The notes under the pieces are model-generated. The model saw nothing but the letters and a program-made list of their open reading frames with translations, was not told the origin of the DNA and searched no databases. Source: Actinoplanes auranticolor (lineage in GTDB: Bacteria; Actinomycetota; Actinomycetes; Mycobacteriales; Micromonosporaceae). From it: a stretch of DNA of 64,000 bases. The DNA lies in the NCBI RefSeq assembly GCF_018332655.1, contig NZ_BOQL01000022.1, positions 1-64,000 on the forward strand. Direction: 5' to 3'. A program made the translations under genes and the position numbers. Below, piece by piece: positions 1 through 8,618 of this stretch (within the stretch, counting starts at the first letter, position 1; the number at the start of each line of letters is the position of its first letter).

Positions 1-48
1 CGGCAGACCGGCAGGGCGGCCGGGCGGCAGACCGGCAGGGCGGCCGGG
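1..48. repeat. 24-bp direct repeat, two copies at the left edge
   Basis: Two perfect head-to-tail copies of a 24-bp unit beginning CGGCAGACCGGCAGGG; a partial third copy may follow and the array may continue to the left of the window. The unit is a multiple of three and reads as an 8-residue repeat (RQTGRAAG) in the frame that stays open to a stop at 178-180. Confidence 0.7.
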
Positions 49-180
49 CGGCCGGACCAGCGCCCCGGCGCCGGTCAGCGAAGCTCGGCCCGGAGCCGGC
101 CAAACCCCCGAGCCGGCCAAGCCGGTCAAGCCGCGGAGCCGCCCAACCCGTCGAAAAACGCCCGCACATCAGCGGCGTAG
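1..180 (+). CDS. Possible C-terminal tail of a repeat-bearing protein (partial)
   Basis: The frame open from the window edge to a TAG at 178-180 encodes a basic, Gly/Arg/Ala/Pro-rich low-complexity tail that starts with two RQTGRAAG repeats. Third positions are mostly G or C, and the repeat period preserves the frame, which fits coding sequence. There is no recognisable domain and the gene body is outside the window. It could equally be non-coding, because high-GC DNA keeps chance frames open. Confidence 0.25.
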   Translation, partial: RQTGRAAGRQTGRAAGRPDQRPGAGQRSSARSRPNPRAGQAGQAAEPPNPSKNARTSAA

Positions 181-308
181 CAGCCACACCGCCGCCCACA
201 ATGCCAATCCGGCGATCCACACGAACCAGAACCAGATCCCGGTCACCGCCGGCGAGTACAGCGACCGGTGACCACCGCGACGATCACCGGCCCGCCGAAG
301 ACCGACAC
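169..308 (-). pseudogene. Small membrane peptide(s), possibly one frameshifted gene
   Basis: Just downstream of the alpha/beta hydrolase stop lie two tiny frames that overlap by GTGA. The first (308 to 243, 21 codons) begins VSVFGGPVIVAVV. The second (246 to 169, 25 codons) begins VTGIWFWFVWIAG and ends WLLRR. Each is one hydrophobic segment, and together they would form a two-segment membrane protein of about 50 residues if a single base were changed near 255-265. They may be a frameshifted gene, two coupled micro-proteins, or chance. No good Shine-Dalgarno sequence is visible. Confidence 0.3.
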
Positions 309-317
309 CTGCTGGGG

Positions 318-1127
318 TCAGGCAGCGGCGAAGAAGCCCAGGATCGCGTCGTTCACCGCCGCCGGCTGCTCCAGATAGCCGTAGTGACCCGCGTCCGCGA
401 TGCGCACGTACCGGGCCTGCGGGATCGCGTCGGCCAGCTCGCGGCCCCGGGCCGGCGGCGCGACCAGGTCGTCGCCGAACGACAGCACCAGGACCGGCAC
501 GCGGATCCCCTGGTACGCCGCGCGCCGGTCGGTGTCCAGCACGACGTCGAGGTGCGCGCGCATTCCCGGGCCGGCCCAGTCGGTCGGCGACACCTCCAGG
601 ATGTCCAGCCAGTCCTGGGCGCTCTGCGGATCCTCGAGGGTGCGCGGCGACAGGTTCAGCAGTGCCCGGGTGACCGCGTCGTACTCCGGCGGCAGTGTGA
701 CCCCGGCGCCGGCCATGGCCCGGTCCGCGGCCGCCAGGGCCTGCGACACCGCGTCCGGCCGCGCCCGGCTCGCCATCAGCACCGCCTGGGTGACCAGCTC
801 GGGGCGGGCCAGCAGCAGTTCCTGCACCACGTACGCGCCCATCGAGGTGCCGATCAGCCGGCACGGCCCCTCGGCGACGCGCTCGATCACCGCGATGGCG
901 TCGGCCACCAGGTGGTCGACCGTCAGGCCCGGGGCGGCCGGGCCGCTGCGGCCGGCCCCGCGGTTGTCCAGGGTGATCGTGCGGTATCCGGCGGCGGTCA
1001 GGGCCGGCACCTGGTGCAGCGCCCAGGTGCGTCCGCGGGCCGCCGTACCGGGGATGAGCAGGACGGGCGCACCCCGCCCGGACTCCTCGTAGTGCAAAGT
1101 GATGTCGCCGACACCGATCGCTGGCAT
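318..1127 (-). CDS. Alpha/beta-fold hydrolase
   Basis: A 269-residue protein of the alpha/beta hydrolase superfamily. Strand 3 gives DNRGAGRS after the oxyanion region PGTAARG near residue 30. The nucleophile elbow is GTSMGA (Ser near residue 95), the acid is probably the Asp in LSFGDDLVAP, and the catalytic His is in DAGHYGYLEQP near the C-terminus. This is the layout of the esterase/lipase, haloperoxidase and 3-oxoadipate enol-lactonase group; the substrate cannot be read from sequence. The ATG at 1127 was chosen because the fold begins within ten residues of it; the frame upstream is antisense to the next gene. It is a single-gene unit divergent from the GIY-YIG gene, with about 40 bp for two promoters. 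Confidence 0.9.
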   Translation of the reverse strand: MPAIGVGDITLHYEESGRGAPVLLIPGTAARGRTWALHQVPALTAAGYRTITLDNRGAGRSGPAAPGLTVDHLVADAIAVIERVAEGPCRLIGTSMGAYVVQELLLARPELVTQAVLMASRARPDAVSQALAAADRAMAGAGVTLPPEYDAVTRALLNLSPRTLEDPQSAQDWLDILEVSPTDWAGPGMRAHLDVVLDTDRRAAYQGIRVPVLVLSFGDDLVAPPARGRELADAIPQARYVRIADAGHYGYLEQPAAVNDAILGFFAAA

Positions 1128-1169
1128 GTGCGGAAGGCTAGCCGAGTCCGCCGGGCGGATAATGACGCG

Positions 1170-2081
1170 ATGCGACCGGAGATCCGCCGGCTGGCCGCCG
1201 GGCTTCCGCACGACCCGGGCGTCTACCGGTTCCGCGACGCCCGCGGGCGGGTGCTCTACGTCGGCCGGGCCACCGAGCTGCGGGCCCGCGTCGGGTCCTA
1301 CGGTGGCGACCTGCGCGACCGCCGGCACCTGCGCCGGATGGTGCCCGCGGTGGCCCGGATCGAGGCGGTAGCCTGCGATTCGGTGCACGAGGCGGCCTGG
1401 CTGGAACGCAACCTGCTGGAGGAGTCGCTGCCCCGGTGGAATAGGACGGCCGGCGGCGAGGAGGTCCCGGCGTACCTGCGGCTCGATGCCCGGCCCGCCA
1501 CGGCCGGCCTGCGCCTCGCCCACGACGCCGGGCAGCCGGTCGCGGGGGTGCGGATCTTCGGGCCCTATCTCGGTGGCACGCGCACCCGGCTGGCGGTCAG
1601 CGCGCTGCACCGCGTCCATCCGCTCTCGGCCGCCGGCTCGGGTCTGACCGGCGCCGAGCGCGAGCTGGCCGCCCGGCGCGGCGTCACCGCCGCCGACCGC
1701 GAGGAGCTGGCCGAGGCCGTCGCGGCGGTCCTGCGGCGTGATCCGGTAGCGGTCGCGGCCGCCCGGCAGGCCCTGGAGGGGGTACGCGACAGAGCCGCCA
1801 CCGCGCTCGCCTTCGAGCTGGCCGGCCGCGTGCAGGAGGAGATCCGCGCCCTCGCCTGGGTGACGGCCGCGCAGCAGGTGACGACGCTGGAACCGGTCGA
1901 TCTCGCCGTGCAGGGCTGGGCCGACGGCTGGCTGGTGTCCTTCGCCGTACGGGCCGGCCGGATCCGCACCTGGAGCCAGCGCCGCTGCGCACGGCCCCCG
2001 GACGAGCCTCCGGCGGCGTGGGCGGGCTTCGCCCGGCGCAATGCCGAGCTGGCCGCGACGCTGGCCAGGCTGACCGAATGA
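1170..2081 (+). CDS. GIY-YIG nuclease, UvrC/Cho-like
   Basis: A 303-residue protein with an N-terminal GIY-YIG nuclease domain: GVYRF near residue 17, VLYVGRA near 29, then the conserved Arg and the Glu in AAWLERNLLEE, as in the 3'-incising half of UvrC. Near residue 215 is a UVR-like helical motif (FELAGRVQEEIRAL) that in UvrC binds UvrB. The helix-hairpin-helix and the 5'-incision domain of full-length UvrC are absent, so it resembles the single-incision Cho type. A role in nucleotide excision repair is inferred. The stop overlaps the start of the GNAT gene by four bases, so the two are probably translated together. Confidence 0.87.
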   Translation: MRPEIRRLAAGLPHDPGVYRFRDARGRVLYVGRATELRARVGSYGGDLRDRRHLRRMVPAVARIEAVACDSVHEAAWLERNLLEESLPRWNRTAGGEEVPAYLRLDARPATAGLRLAHDAGQPVAGVRIFGPYLGGTRTRLAVSALHRVHPLSAAGSGLTGAERELAARRGVTAADREELAEAVAAVLRRDPVAVAAARQALEGVRDRAATALAFELAGRVQEEIRALAWVTAAQQVTTLEPVDLAVQGWADGWLVSFAVRAGRIRTWSQRRCARPPDEPPAAWAGFARRNAELAATLARLTE

Positions 2082-2473
2082 CGATCACCTACGGCTGGCG
2101 GGCCGGTTTCGACAACGCCGCCCTCGACACCCTGCACGCGGCTGGTTTCGGCTACGCCGCCCAGGGAATCGACTGGCACGCCAGGCTGGCCCGGCACAGC
2201 CTCGGCTGGGTCTGCGCCCACCGGGGTGAGGTGCTGGTCGGCTTCGTCAACGTGAGCTGGGACGGTGGCGTGCACGCGTTTCTGGTGGATACCGTGGTGG
2301 CGCCGGACGCCCGCGGGCACGGGATCGGCACCGCTCTCGTGGCCGCCGCGGTTTCCGGCGCCCGGGCGGCGGGCTGCCAGTGGCTGCACGTCGACTACGA
2401 GCCGCACCTGACCCAGTTCTACGTCGAGTCCTGCGGCTTCGGGCCGACAGCCGCCGGTCTCCTGGCCCTGTGA
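2078..2473 (+). CDS. GNAT-family N-acetyltransferase
   Basis: A 131-residue protein. The acetyl-CoA binding signature appears as [15 protein letters not shown] (the Q/RxxGxG/A pyrophosphate loop) near residue 82, preceded by the strand FLVDTVV and followed by the helix and the YVESCGF segment typical of GNAT motif B. The N-terminal 50 residues are the variable substrate lid, so the acceptor is unknown. The start codon lies inside the stop of the GIY-YIG gene (ATGA), which fixes the start. Its place behind a repair nuclease is not known to be functional. Confidence 0.88.
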   Translation: MTITYGWRAGFDNAALDTLHAAGFGYAAQGIDWHARLARHSLGWVCAHRGEVLVGFVNVSWDGGVHAFLVDTVVAPDARGHGIGTALVAAAVSGARAAGCQWLHVDYEPHLTQFYVESCGFGPTAAGLLAL

Positions 2474-2498
2474 TCCGTCGTCGCCATCAGGAGGAATC

Positions 2499-2939
2499 AT
2501 GCCGTTGACCGGTGAGTACGCGCCGAGCCCGTCGGACTGGGCCCGGGAGCAGGCCGAGAAGTTCGAGGCCAGCGGGGGCACCGAGGCCGCCGACCTGCAG
2601 GGCCGGCCGATCATCCTGCTGACCTCGGTCGGCGCCAAGTCCGGCAAGCTGCGCAAGACCCCGCTGATGCGCGTCGAGCACAACGGCGAGTACGCGGTGG
2701 TGGCGTCCCGGGGCGGCGCCCCGACGCATCCGGTCTGGTACTGGAACCTGGTCAGCAACCCGCACGTCGAGCTGCAGGACGGTGGGGTCAAGCGCGACTA
2801 CCGGGCCCGCGAGGTGTCCGGTGAGGAGCGGGCGGTGTGGTGGGAGCGCGCGGTCGAGGCCTGGCCGCCGTACGCCGAGTACCAGACCAAGACCGACCGG
2901 ATCATCCCGGTCTTCGTGCTCTCCCCGCTGTCCGACTGA
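2499..2939 (+). CDS. Deazaflavin (F420)-dependent nitroreductase family protein, copy 1
   Basis: A 146-residue protein of the DDN/FDOR family of split-beta-barrel proteins that bind F420 or related flavins. Visible hallmarks are [18 protein letters not shown], where the basic SGKxRxTPL run contacts the cofactor phosphate, then [20 protein letters not shown], and the tail segment [15 protein letters not shown] strong GGAGG-type ribosome site lies ahead of the ATG. The reaction is likely F420H2-dependent reduction of a quinone or other small electrophile; the substrate is unknown. It is followed ten bases later by a close paralog, so this is a tandem duplication. Confidence 0.9.
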   Translation: MPLTGEYAPSPSDWAREQAEKFEASGGTEAADLQGRPIILLTSVGAKSGKLRKTPLMRVEHNGEYAVVASRGGAPTHPVWYWNLVSNPHVELQDGGVKRDYRAREVSGEERAVWWERAVEAWPPYAEYQTKTDRIIPVFVLSPLSD

Positions 2940-2949
2940 GAGGTACCGC

Positions 2950-3384
2950 ATGCCACTGTCCGGAGAGTACGGCCCGAGCACTTCCGCGTGGGCCCGTAAG
3001 CAGGCGGAGACGTACGAAGCGACCGGCGGTCAGCGCGCGGGTGACATCAGCGGCAGGCCGGTGATCGTGCTGACCTCGGTCGGCGCCCGGACCGGCCTGC
3101 TGCGCAAGACGGCGCTGATGCGCGTCGAGCACGACGGTGAGTATGCCGTCGTCGGATCGCTGGGCGGTGGCCCGAAGAACCCGGTCTGGGTCTACAACCT
3201 GCGCAAGGAACCCCGCGTGGAGCTCCAGGACGGCGACGCCCGGCACGACTACGTCGCGCGTGAGGTCAGCGGCGACGAGCGCGCGGTGTGGTGGGAGCGG
3301 GCGGTCGCGGCGTTCCCGACGTACGCGACCTACGAGCGGAAGACCGCCCGGCTCATCCCGGTCTTCGTGCTGACCCGGGCCTGA
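2950..3384 (+). CDS. Deazaflavin (F420)-dependent nitroreductase family protein, copy 2
   Basis: A 144-residue paralog of the upstream gene. It shares the N-terminus ([10 protein letters not shown] against [10 protein letters not shown]), the cofactor loop ([18 protein letters not shown]), the [13 protein letters not shown] segment and the C-terminal RLIPVFVL. The basic loop has lost one Lys and the TPL proline has become alanine. WYWNL has become WVYNL. These changes could alter substrate or cofactor preference. The two genes are almost certainly one transcript. Copy 2 ends 11 bases before the convergent iron-transport operon, with no clear hairpin between them. Confidence 0.9.
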   Translation: MPLSGEYGPSTSAWARKQAETYEATGGQRAGDISGRPVIVLTSVGARTGLLRKTALMRVEHDGEYAVVGSLGGGPKNPVWVYNLRKEPRVELQDGDARHDYVAREVSGDERAVWWERAVAAFPTYATYERKTARLIPVFVLTRA

Positions 3385-3395
3385 CCGGCGGACCG

Positions 3396-4202
3396 TCAGC
3401 GGGTCAGGCGGGCGGCCCGGGACGCGCGGGCCGCCGGCACCACCAGCGGGGTCCGCGTCTGCGGGTCGGCGATGACCTCGCACCGCAGTCCGTAGACGTC
3501 CTCGACCAGCTCCGCCGTGACGATCTCCCCGGGTACGCCCTCGGCGACGATCCGGCCGGCCTTCATCACGATCAGGTGGGTCGCGTACCGGCAGGCGTGG
3601 TTGAGGTCGTGCAGCACCGCGACCAGGGTCCGGCCCTGCTCGTTCAGGTCGGCGCAGAGGTCCAGCAGGTCGATCTGGTAGGCGATGTCCAGGTAGGTCG
3701 TCGGCTCGTCCAGCAGCAGGATGCCGGTCTGCTGGGCGAGCGCCATCGCCATCCACACCCGTTGCCGCTGCCCGCCGGACAGCTCGTCGACGGCCCGGTC
3801 CGCCAGCGCGGTGACGCCGGTGGCCTCCATCGCCGCGGCGACCTGGTTCTCGTCCTCCGGCGTCCACTGGCGCAGCAGCTTCTGGTGCGGATACCGGCCC
3901 CGGGCCACCAGGTCCGCCACCGAGATGCCCTCCGGGGCGGTCGCTGTCTGCGGCAGCAGGCCGAGGCGCCGGGCGACCTCCTTGGCCCGGTACGAGCCGA
4001 TCGACGCCCCGTCCAGCACCACCCTGCCGTGCTTCGGGGTGAGCAACGCGGACAGGGCCCGCAGCAACGTGGACTTGCCGCAGGCGTTCGGTCCGATGAT
4101 CACCGTGAAGGAGCCGTCGGGGATGGTCACGTCCAGGCCGTCGGCGATCACCCGCTCGCCGTACGCCAGCGTCAGGCCGGACCCGGACAGCCGTGGGGTC
4201 AT
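3396..4202 (-). CDS. Iron-siderophore ABC transporter ATP-binding protein (FepC/FecE type)
   Basis: A 268-residue ABC ATPase. Walker A is GPNACGKST near residue 38, the Q-loop follows LGLLPQ, the signature is LSGGQRQRVWMAMAL, Walker B is GILLLDEPTTYLD, and the switch His is in AVLHDLNHAC. The signature-DEPTTYLD-DLN pattern is typical of siderophore/haem/cobalamin importers. The start MTPRLSG overlaps the permease stop by ATGA and has a GAAAGGGA ribosome site. It is the last gene of the binding protein-permease-permease-ATPase operon and would energise import of ferric siderophore. Confidence 0.95.
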   Translation of the reverse strand: MTPRLSGSGLTLAYGERVIADGLDVTIPDGSFTVIIGPNACGKSTLLRALSALLTPKHGRVVLDGASIGSYRAKEVARRLGLLPQTATAPEGISVADLVARGRYPHQKLLRQWTPEDENQVAAAMEATGVTALADRAVDELSGGQRQRVWMAMALAQQTGILLLDEPTTYLDIAYQIDLLDLCADLNEQGRTLVAVLHDLNHACRYATHLIVMKAGRIVAEGVPGEIVTAELVEDVYGLRCEVIADPQTRTPLVVPAARASRAARLTR

Positions 4203-5233
4203 CAGTTTCCCTTTCGCCATTGCCCGGCGAGCAGCCAGGCCAGATAGACCCCGCCGACCGCGCCGGTGACCACCCCGACGGGCAGCTGGGCGGGGGCCAG
4301 GAGCCGTTGCGCGACGAAGTCGCTGAGCACCATCAGCAGGGCGCCGGTGATCGCCGTCGGGAGCAGCTGCAGCGTCGGCGAGCCGGTGAGCCGCCGGGTG
4401 ATCTGCGGCGCGGCCAGCGCCACGAAGGCCACCGGGCCGGTCGTGGCGGTGGCCACCGCGCAGACCGCCACGGCCAGCAGCACGAGCACCAGGCGGGAGC
4501 GGTTCACGCGGACGCCGAGCGACTGTGCCGAGTCGTCGCCCATCTCCAGCAGCTGCAGACGCCGGCCGAACAGCAGCAGCAGCGGCGTGAGCACCAGCAG
4601 GGCCAGGCCCAGCAGGCGTACGTACTCCCAGGTGCGGCCGTTGAGGGTGCCGACCAGCCAGACCGAGGCGGCCTGGGCGGCGTCGACCCGGGCCCGGCTG
4701 ATCAGGTAACTGTTGACCGCGACGAGCATCGCGCTGATGCCGATGCCCACGAGCACGATGCGCCGGACCGCGCCTCCGCCGGCTGCGGCCAGCCCGTACA
4801 CGATCAGGGCCGTGAGCAGCCCGCCCACGACCGCCGCGACCGCGGCCCCGCCGGGCCCGGTGCCGAACACCAGGATGGCGACGACTGCCCCGGTGGCCGA
4901 GCCGGTGGTGAAGCCGACGATGTCGGGACTGCCCAGCGGGTTGCGCGACAGGCTCTGGAAGACCGCGCCGGACATCGCCAGCGCCGCCCCGGCCAGCAGG
5001 CCCAGGCTGACCCGGGGCAGGCGCAGGTCGAGCAGGATGAAGCGGTCGGCACGCCGACCGCCGCCGTCGAGGATCTCGATGATGTCGGCCATCGGCAGCC
5101 GCACGCCGACGGCGACGACGGTCCAGGCCACCACGGCGAGAACGGCCAGCAGCAGCGCCCCGCTGACCCAGAGGGTGCGCAGGTCGAGCCGGACGGCGAG
5201 CCCCGGCGCCCGCACAGTGACCCGGCGCCTCAC
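4202..5233 (-). CDS. Iron-siderophore ABC transporter permease (FecCD family), second subunit
   Basis: A 343-residue polytopic membrane protein with about ten hydrophobic segments. Family marks are LRLPRVSLGLLAGAALAMSG (the PR..A...G..LA.SG signature near residue 75), NPLGSPDIVG, and GPVAFVALAAPQITRR, the cytoplasmic loop that docks the ATPase. It overlaps both neighbours by four bases, which ties its synthesis to that of the other subunits. It forms a heterodimeric channel with the upstream permease in the inner membrane. Confidence 0.95.
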   Translation of the reverse strand: MRRRVTVRAPGLAVRLDLRTLWVSGALLLAVLAVVAWTVVAVGVRLPMADIIEILDGGGRRADRFILLDLRLPRVSLGLLAGAALAMSGAVFQSLSRNPLGSPDIVGFTTGSATGAVVAILVFGTGPGGAAVAAVVGGLLTALIVYGLAAAGGGAVRRIVLVGIGISAMLVAVNSYLISRARVDAAQAASVWLVGTLNGRTWEYVRLLGLALLVLTPLLLLFGRRLQLLEMGDDSAQSLGVRVNRSRLVLVLLAVAVCAVATATTGPVAFVALAAPQITRRLTGSPTLQLLPTAITGALLMVLSDFVAQRLLAPAQLPVGVVTGAVGGVYLAWLLAGQWRKGN

Positions 5234-6294
5234 AGCGGCACGATCCGGCGGCGCAGGATGACGGCGAGGAACACCGGGGCACCGATGAAGGCGGTGATCA
5301 GGCCCGCCTGCACCTCGCCGGGGCGCGCGATCACCCGTCCCGCGACGTCCGCCAGCAGCAGCAGCGTCGGCGCGAGCACCAGCGAGTACGGCAGCAGCCA
5401 GCGCTGGTCCGGCCCGACCAGGGTGCGGGCGATGTGCGGGACGGCGAGCCCGACGAACGCGATCGGCCCGACCGCCGCGGTGGCCGCCCCGCAGAGCAGC
5501 GTGACGGCGACCGCGGTCAGCACCCGGGTGCGGTTCAGGTTCGCGCCGAGCGCGCGGGCGGTGTCCTCACCGAGCGCGATGACGTTGAGTGAGGGTCCGA
5601 GAGCCAGCGCGAGCAGCACGCCGATCAGGATGAACGGTGCCACCGCCCAGAACACGCCGAGGTCGCGGCCGGCGAGCGCGCCGACCGTCCACAGCCGGTA
5701 GCGGTCGAAGGTGCTGACGTCGAGCAGGGCCACCGCATTGGTGACCGCGAGCAGGGCGGCACCGACCGCGGCACCGGCGAGCGCGAGCCGTTCCGGCGAC
5801 GCGCCCGAGCGCCCGCGGGTGCCGAGCAGGTAGACCACGACGAACGCGCCGGCCGCCCCGGCGAAGGCGAACCAGATGTAGCCGGTCAGCGAGCCGATGC
5901 CGAGCACCCGGATGGCGAGGACGACGGCGGTGGCCGCGCCCGCGTTGATGCCGAGGATGCCCGGGTCGGCCAGCGGGTTGCGGGTCAGCGCCTGCATCAG
6001 CGCGCCGGCCAGGCCGAGGGCGATCCCGGCGGCGAGGCCGATCACCGTACGCGGCACCCGCAGGTCCAGCACGATCCGGATGTCCTCGGAGGTCACCCCG
6101 GCGGTGAAGAAGGCGTCCCAGACCGTGCCCAGCGGGATCGGCTTGGTGCCGATCACGATGCTGAGCACGGCCACCGCCGCGAGCACGCCGGTCGCGGCGA
6201 CCAGCCCCAGGCCACGGGTGGTCAGCCCGCCACGGGCCCGGACGCGGGCCTCGATCGGGGTGTAACCGGCGCGCTCGGCGGCGGTGCTGGTCAC
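5230..6294 (-). CDS. Iron-siderophore ABC transporter permease (FecCD family), first subunit
   Basis: A 354-residue FecCD permease. The marks are LRVPRTVIGLAAGIALGLAG near residue 80, NPLADPGILGINAG, and the ATPase-docking loop GPIAFVGLAVPHIART. About 35 residues of cytoplasmic leader precede the first membrane segment. The start codon overlaps the stop of the substrate-binding lipoprotein (ATGA), and its own stop overlaps the next permease. Together with the downstream permease it should form the transmembrane pathway for ferric siderophore. Confidence 0.95.
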   Translation of the reverse strand: MTSTAAERAGYTPIEARVRARGGLTTRGLGLVAATGVLAAVAVLSIVIGTKPIPLGTVWDAFFTAGVTSEDIRIVLDLRVPRTVIGLAAGIALGLAGALMQALTRNPLADPGILGINAGAATAVVLAIRVLGIGSLTGYIWFAFAGAAGAFVVVYLLGTRGRSGASPERLALAGAAVGAALLAVTNAVALLDVSTFDRYRLWTVGALAGRDLGVFWAVAPFILIGVLLALALGPSLNVIALGEDTARALGANLNRTRVLTAVAVTLLCGAATAAVGPIAFVGLAVPHIARTLVGPDQRWLLPYSLVLAPTLLLLADVAGRVIARPGEVQAGLITAFIGAPVFLAVILRRRIVPL

Positions 6295-7304
6295 GCCAGG
6301 GCGGCCTTGACGAGCGGGACGAACTTCTCGATGACGAAGGGAGTGCTCAGCACGGAGTTGGTGGAGAAGCCGTTGACCAGGTCGGCGTCGTCGACGATGA
6401 GCAGCCGGCCGGCCTTGGCCGACGGGATGCTGTTGAGCACCGCGTCCTTCTTGAGCTCCGCGCCGGCGCCCAGGGCGAAGATCACGGTCAGGTCGGCGTC
6501 GAGCAGGCCGACCTTCTCCTTGGAGACCTCGGCGTAGAAGTTGGCCGGCTTGAGGTCCTCGATCTGCTGCGAGTTCTTGAAGCCGAGCGCCTCCATGAAC
6601 TGCACCCGGCCGTCGCCGCGGGTGTACGCGCCGTACTGCCCGCTGAACGCGGCCGCGACGACCACGCTCTTGCCGGCGAACCCCGGGTTGGCCGCCTTGG
6701 CGTCGGCGAGCGCCTTGTCGTTGGCCGCGACCAGGGCCTCACCCTCGGCCCTGCGGCCCAGCGCCTCGGCGATCAGCAGCATCTGGTCCTTGAGCGTGGT
6801 GCCGTACGGCGCCGTGCCGGCCGGGCCGGACAGCGTCGGGGCGAGCTTCTCCAGCTGGTCCCACTCGGCCTTGGTGTTGGCGCTCTTGGTGAAGGTGATC
6901 AGGTCGGGGCGCAGCGTGGCGACGCTCTCGAAGTTGATCTCGGGACCCTTCAGCACGGTGGGCTTGGCCCCGTTCAGCTTGGCCTGGGCCCACGGCCCGA
7001 CGCCGGTCGGCCAGGCCTGGAACCAGTCGAGGATGCCGACCGGGACGACACCGAGGGCGAGCAGCGCGTCGGCGTCTCCCCAGCCGAGTGACACGACCGT
7101 CTTCGGCGCCTCCTCGACGGTGGTGCTGCCGAACTGGTGGGTCACCGTGGCCGGGAACGAGCCTCCGGTCGCGGCGGACGAACCGCCCGCGCTGGGGGTC
7201 TCGCCGCTGTCACTGTCGCCACAGGCGGCGAGCAGGCCGGCGGCCGCCACGCCCGCTGCACCGAAGAGCAGATTCCGGCGCGAGATGAGCGGATGGGTCG
7301 CCAT
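6291..7304 (-). CDS. Iron-siderophore ABC transporter substrate-binding lipoprotein
   Basis: A 337-residue exported lipoprotein. The N-terminus carries a Tat-like twin arginine (SRRNLLF) followed by a lipobox LLAAC near residue 27 and a Ser/Gly-rich linker. The mature part is a periplasmic-binding type 2 (FhuD/FepB class) fold: TVVSLGWGDADALLALGVVPVGI in the first lobe, LRPDLITF, then a long connecting helix and a second lobe with VVVAAAFSGQ. It captures the ferric siderophore at the outer membrane face and delivers it to the FecCD pair. It is first in the four-gene operon, and an iron box lies directly upstream. Confidence 0.95.
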   Translation of the reverse strand: MATHPLISRRNLLFGAAGVAAAGLLAACGDSDSGETPSAGGSSAATGGSFPATVTHQFGSTTVEEAPKTVVSLGWGDADALLALGVVPVGILDWFQAWPTGVGPWAQAKLNGAKPTVLKGPEINFESVATLRPDLITFTKSANTKAEWDQLEKLAPTLSGPAGTAPYGTTLKDQMLLIAEALGRRAEGEALVAANDKALADAKAANPGFAGKSVVVAAAFSGQYGAYTRGDGRVQFMEALGFKNSQQIEDLKPANFYAEVSKEKVGLLDADLTVIFALGAGAELKKDAVLNSIPSAKAGRLLIVDDADLVNGFSTNSVLSTPFVIEKFVPLVKAALA

Positions 7305-7325
7305 GTCGAACTCCGTTCCAGATTG

Positions 7326-7344
7326 TTAGGTAACCCTCACCTTA
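7326..7344. promoter_or_regulatory. Iron box (DmdR/IdeR-type operator) for the siderophore importer
   Basis: The 19-bp site TTAGGTAACCCTCACCTTA matches 15 of 19 positions of the actinobacterial iron-box consensus as I recall it (TTAGGTTAGGCTCACCTAA). It lies 22 bp ahead of the ATG of the binding-protein gene, where a repressor would block the promoter. Repression by an iron-loaded DtxR-family protein is therefore expected. Confidence 0.8.
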
Positions 7345-7458
7345 CCGAGGCTGGCGGATCTTGGGAAACCGGAGTGAGCAGCCGCATAGCGGCCCCGTTC
7401 GGACCAACCTGCTGGAAAACGGGGTGCTCATCCCCCACTTCGGGTCGATCATGGGGTA

Positions 7459-8604
7459 ATGCGTACCCCCCATCAGTCCGTCGACCGGCCCGGCAGCCGC
7501 CTGGTGGAAGCGGCGGCCACGCCGCCCGCCCCCGCCACCCTGCCGCTGTCCGGTGCCGTCGATGACGGTGACCGGCTGGTGGACGTGGTCGACCTGCTCG
7601 CGCTGGACGCTTTCGTCACCGGCCGGGAGCCGTTCGGTCGCACCCGGTACCTGGAGAACGTACGCGCCGACGCGGTGCTGACCACCGAAGACGCCCGGAT
7701 CGTGCGCGACGCCGTGGAGGAGGACGGGCACGGCCGGCTGTCGGTCGGCGAGGGCTGGACGCTGCACGTCACCCGCTGGAAGCAGAGCCGCCGGGCCCGG
7801 GTCACGGTCACCGCGATCAGCTCCGAGCTGGCCGAGTCGGTGCTGGCCGTCGCGGTCGAGAATGCCGTCGAGGAACCGGAGCCGGCCGACGACAGCGTGC
7901 CGATCGGCTTCTGGCACTACGGCGCGCACGGCCCGCGCCGGGTGCAGCGTGAGATCGACGCGGCGCCGTGGGACAAGATCCGGGCCAACTACGCCGCGCC
8001 GGTCGCGCAGACCCTGGAACGGCTGATGGCCATCGACGGCACGGCGGTCAACGGCCGGCTGCTTCTGCTGCACGGCGAGCCGGGCACCGGCAAGACCACC
8101 GCACTGCGGGCGCTGGCCCAGCAGTGGCGCTCGTGGTGCCAGGTGGACTGCGTGCTCGACCCGGAACGCCTCTTCGGCGACCCGGCCTATCTGATGAGCG
8201 TCGCCCTGGGCAGCGGCGACGACGACGAACCGCGCTGGCGCCTGCTCATGCTGGAGGACTGCGACGAGCTGATCAGCGGTGACGCCAGGGCCAGCGCCGG
8301 CCAGTCGCTGTCGCGGCTGCTCAACCTGACCGACGGGCTGCTCGGGCAGGGCCGCAACGCGCTGATCGGGATCACCACCAACGAGGACCTGGCCTCGCTG
8401 CACCCCGCGGTGGTCCGGCCCGGGCGGTGCCTGGCGAGCATCGAGGTCGGGCGGCTGCCGTACGGCGAGGCGGTCGCGTGGCTGGGCACACCGGCCGGCG
8501 TCGGCCCGTACGGCGCCACCCTGGCCGAGCTGTACGCGCTGCGCACCGGCGCCCAGCCCGTGACCGTCCCGGTGACACCCCCGGCCACCGGCATGTACCT
8601 GTAG
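7459..8604 (+). CDS. AAA+ ATPase with N-terminal DUF5925 domain
   Basis: A 381-residue protein. The N-terminal part (about 1-150) matches the actinobacterial DUF5925 module by composition and position. A central AAA ATPase core follows: Walker A GEPGTGKTT near residue 206, Walker B LLMLEDCDEL near 265, a sensor-1 polar strand ALIGITTNED near 305, and the arginine-finger-like HPAVVRPGRC. This sequence order resembles the classic CDC48/FtsH-like AAA core. It probably remodels a protein partner using ATP; the partner is unknown. It is monocistronic, divergent from the iron importer, and followed by a convergent LysR gene. Confidence 0.85.
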   Translation: MRTPHQSVDRPGSRLVEAAATPPAPATLPLSGAVDDGDRLVDVVDLLALDAFVTGREPFGRTRYLENVRADAVLTTEDARIVRDAVEEDGHGRLSVGEGWTLHVTRWKQSRRARVTVTAISSELAESVLAVAVENAVEEPEPADDSVPIGFWHYGAHGPRRVQREIDAAPWDKIRANYAAPVAQTLERLMAIDGTAVNGRLLLLHGEPGTGKTTALRALAQQWRSWCQVDCVLDPERLFGDPAYLMSVALGSGDDDEPRWRLLMLEDCDELISGDARASAGQSLSRLLNLTDGLLGQGRNALIGITTNEDLASLHPAVVRPGRCLASIEVGRLPYGEAVAWLGTPAGVGPYGATLAELYALRTGAQPVTVPVTPPATGMYL

Positions 8605-8618
8605 TCCGGAGTCGAGGG

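Noticed and set aside
201-2081. Long plus-strand frames starting upstream of the GIY-YIG gene and many long antisense frames throughout
   Set aside because: High GC leaves non-coding frames open. The Arg/Pro/Gly-rich, Ser-rich compositions and overlap with recognisable genes in the other frame show they are shadows.
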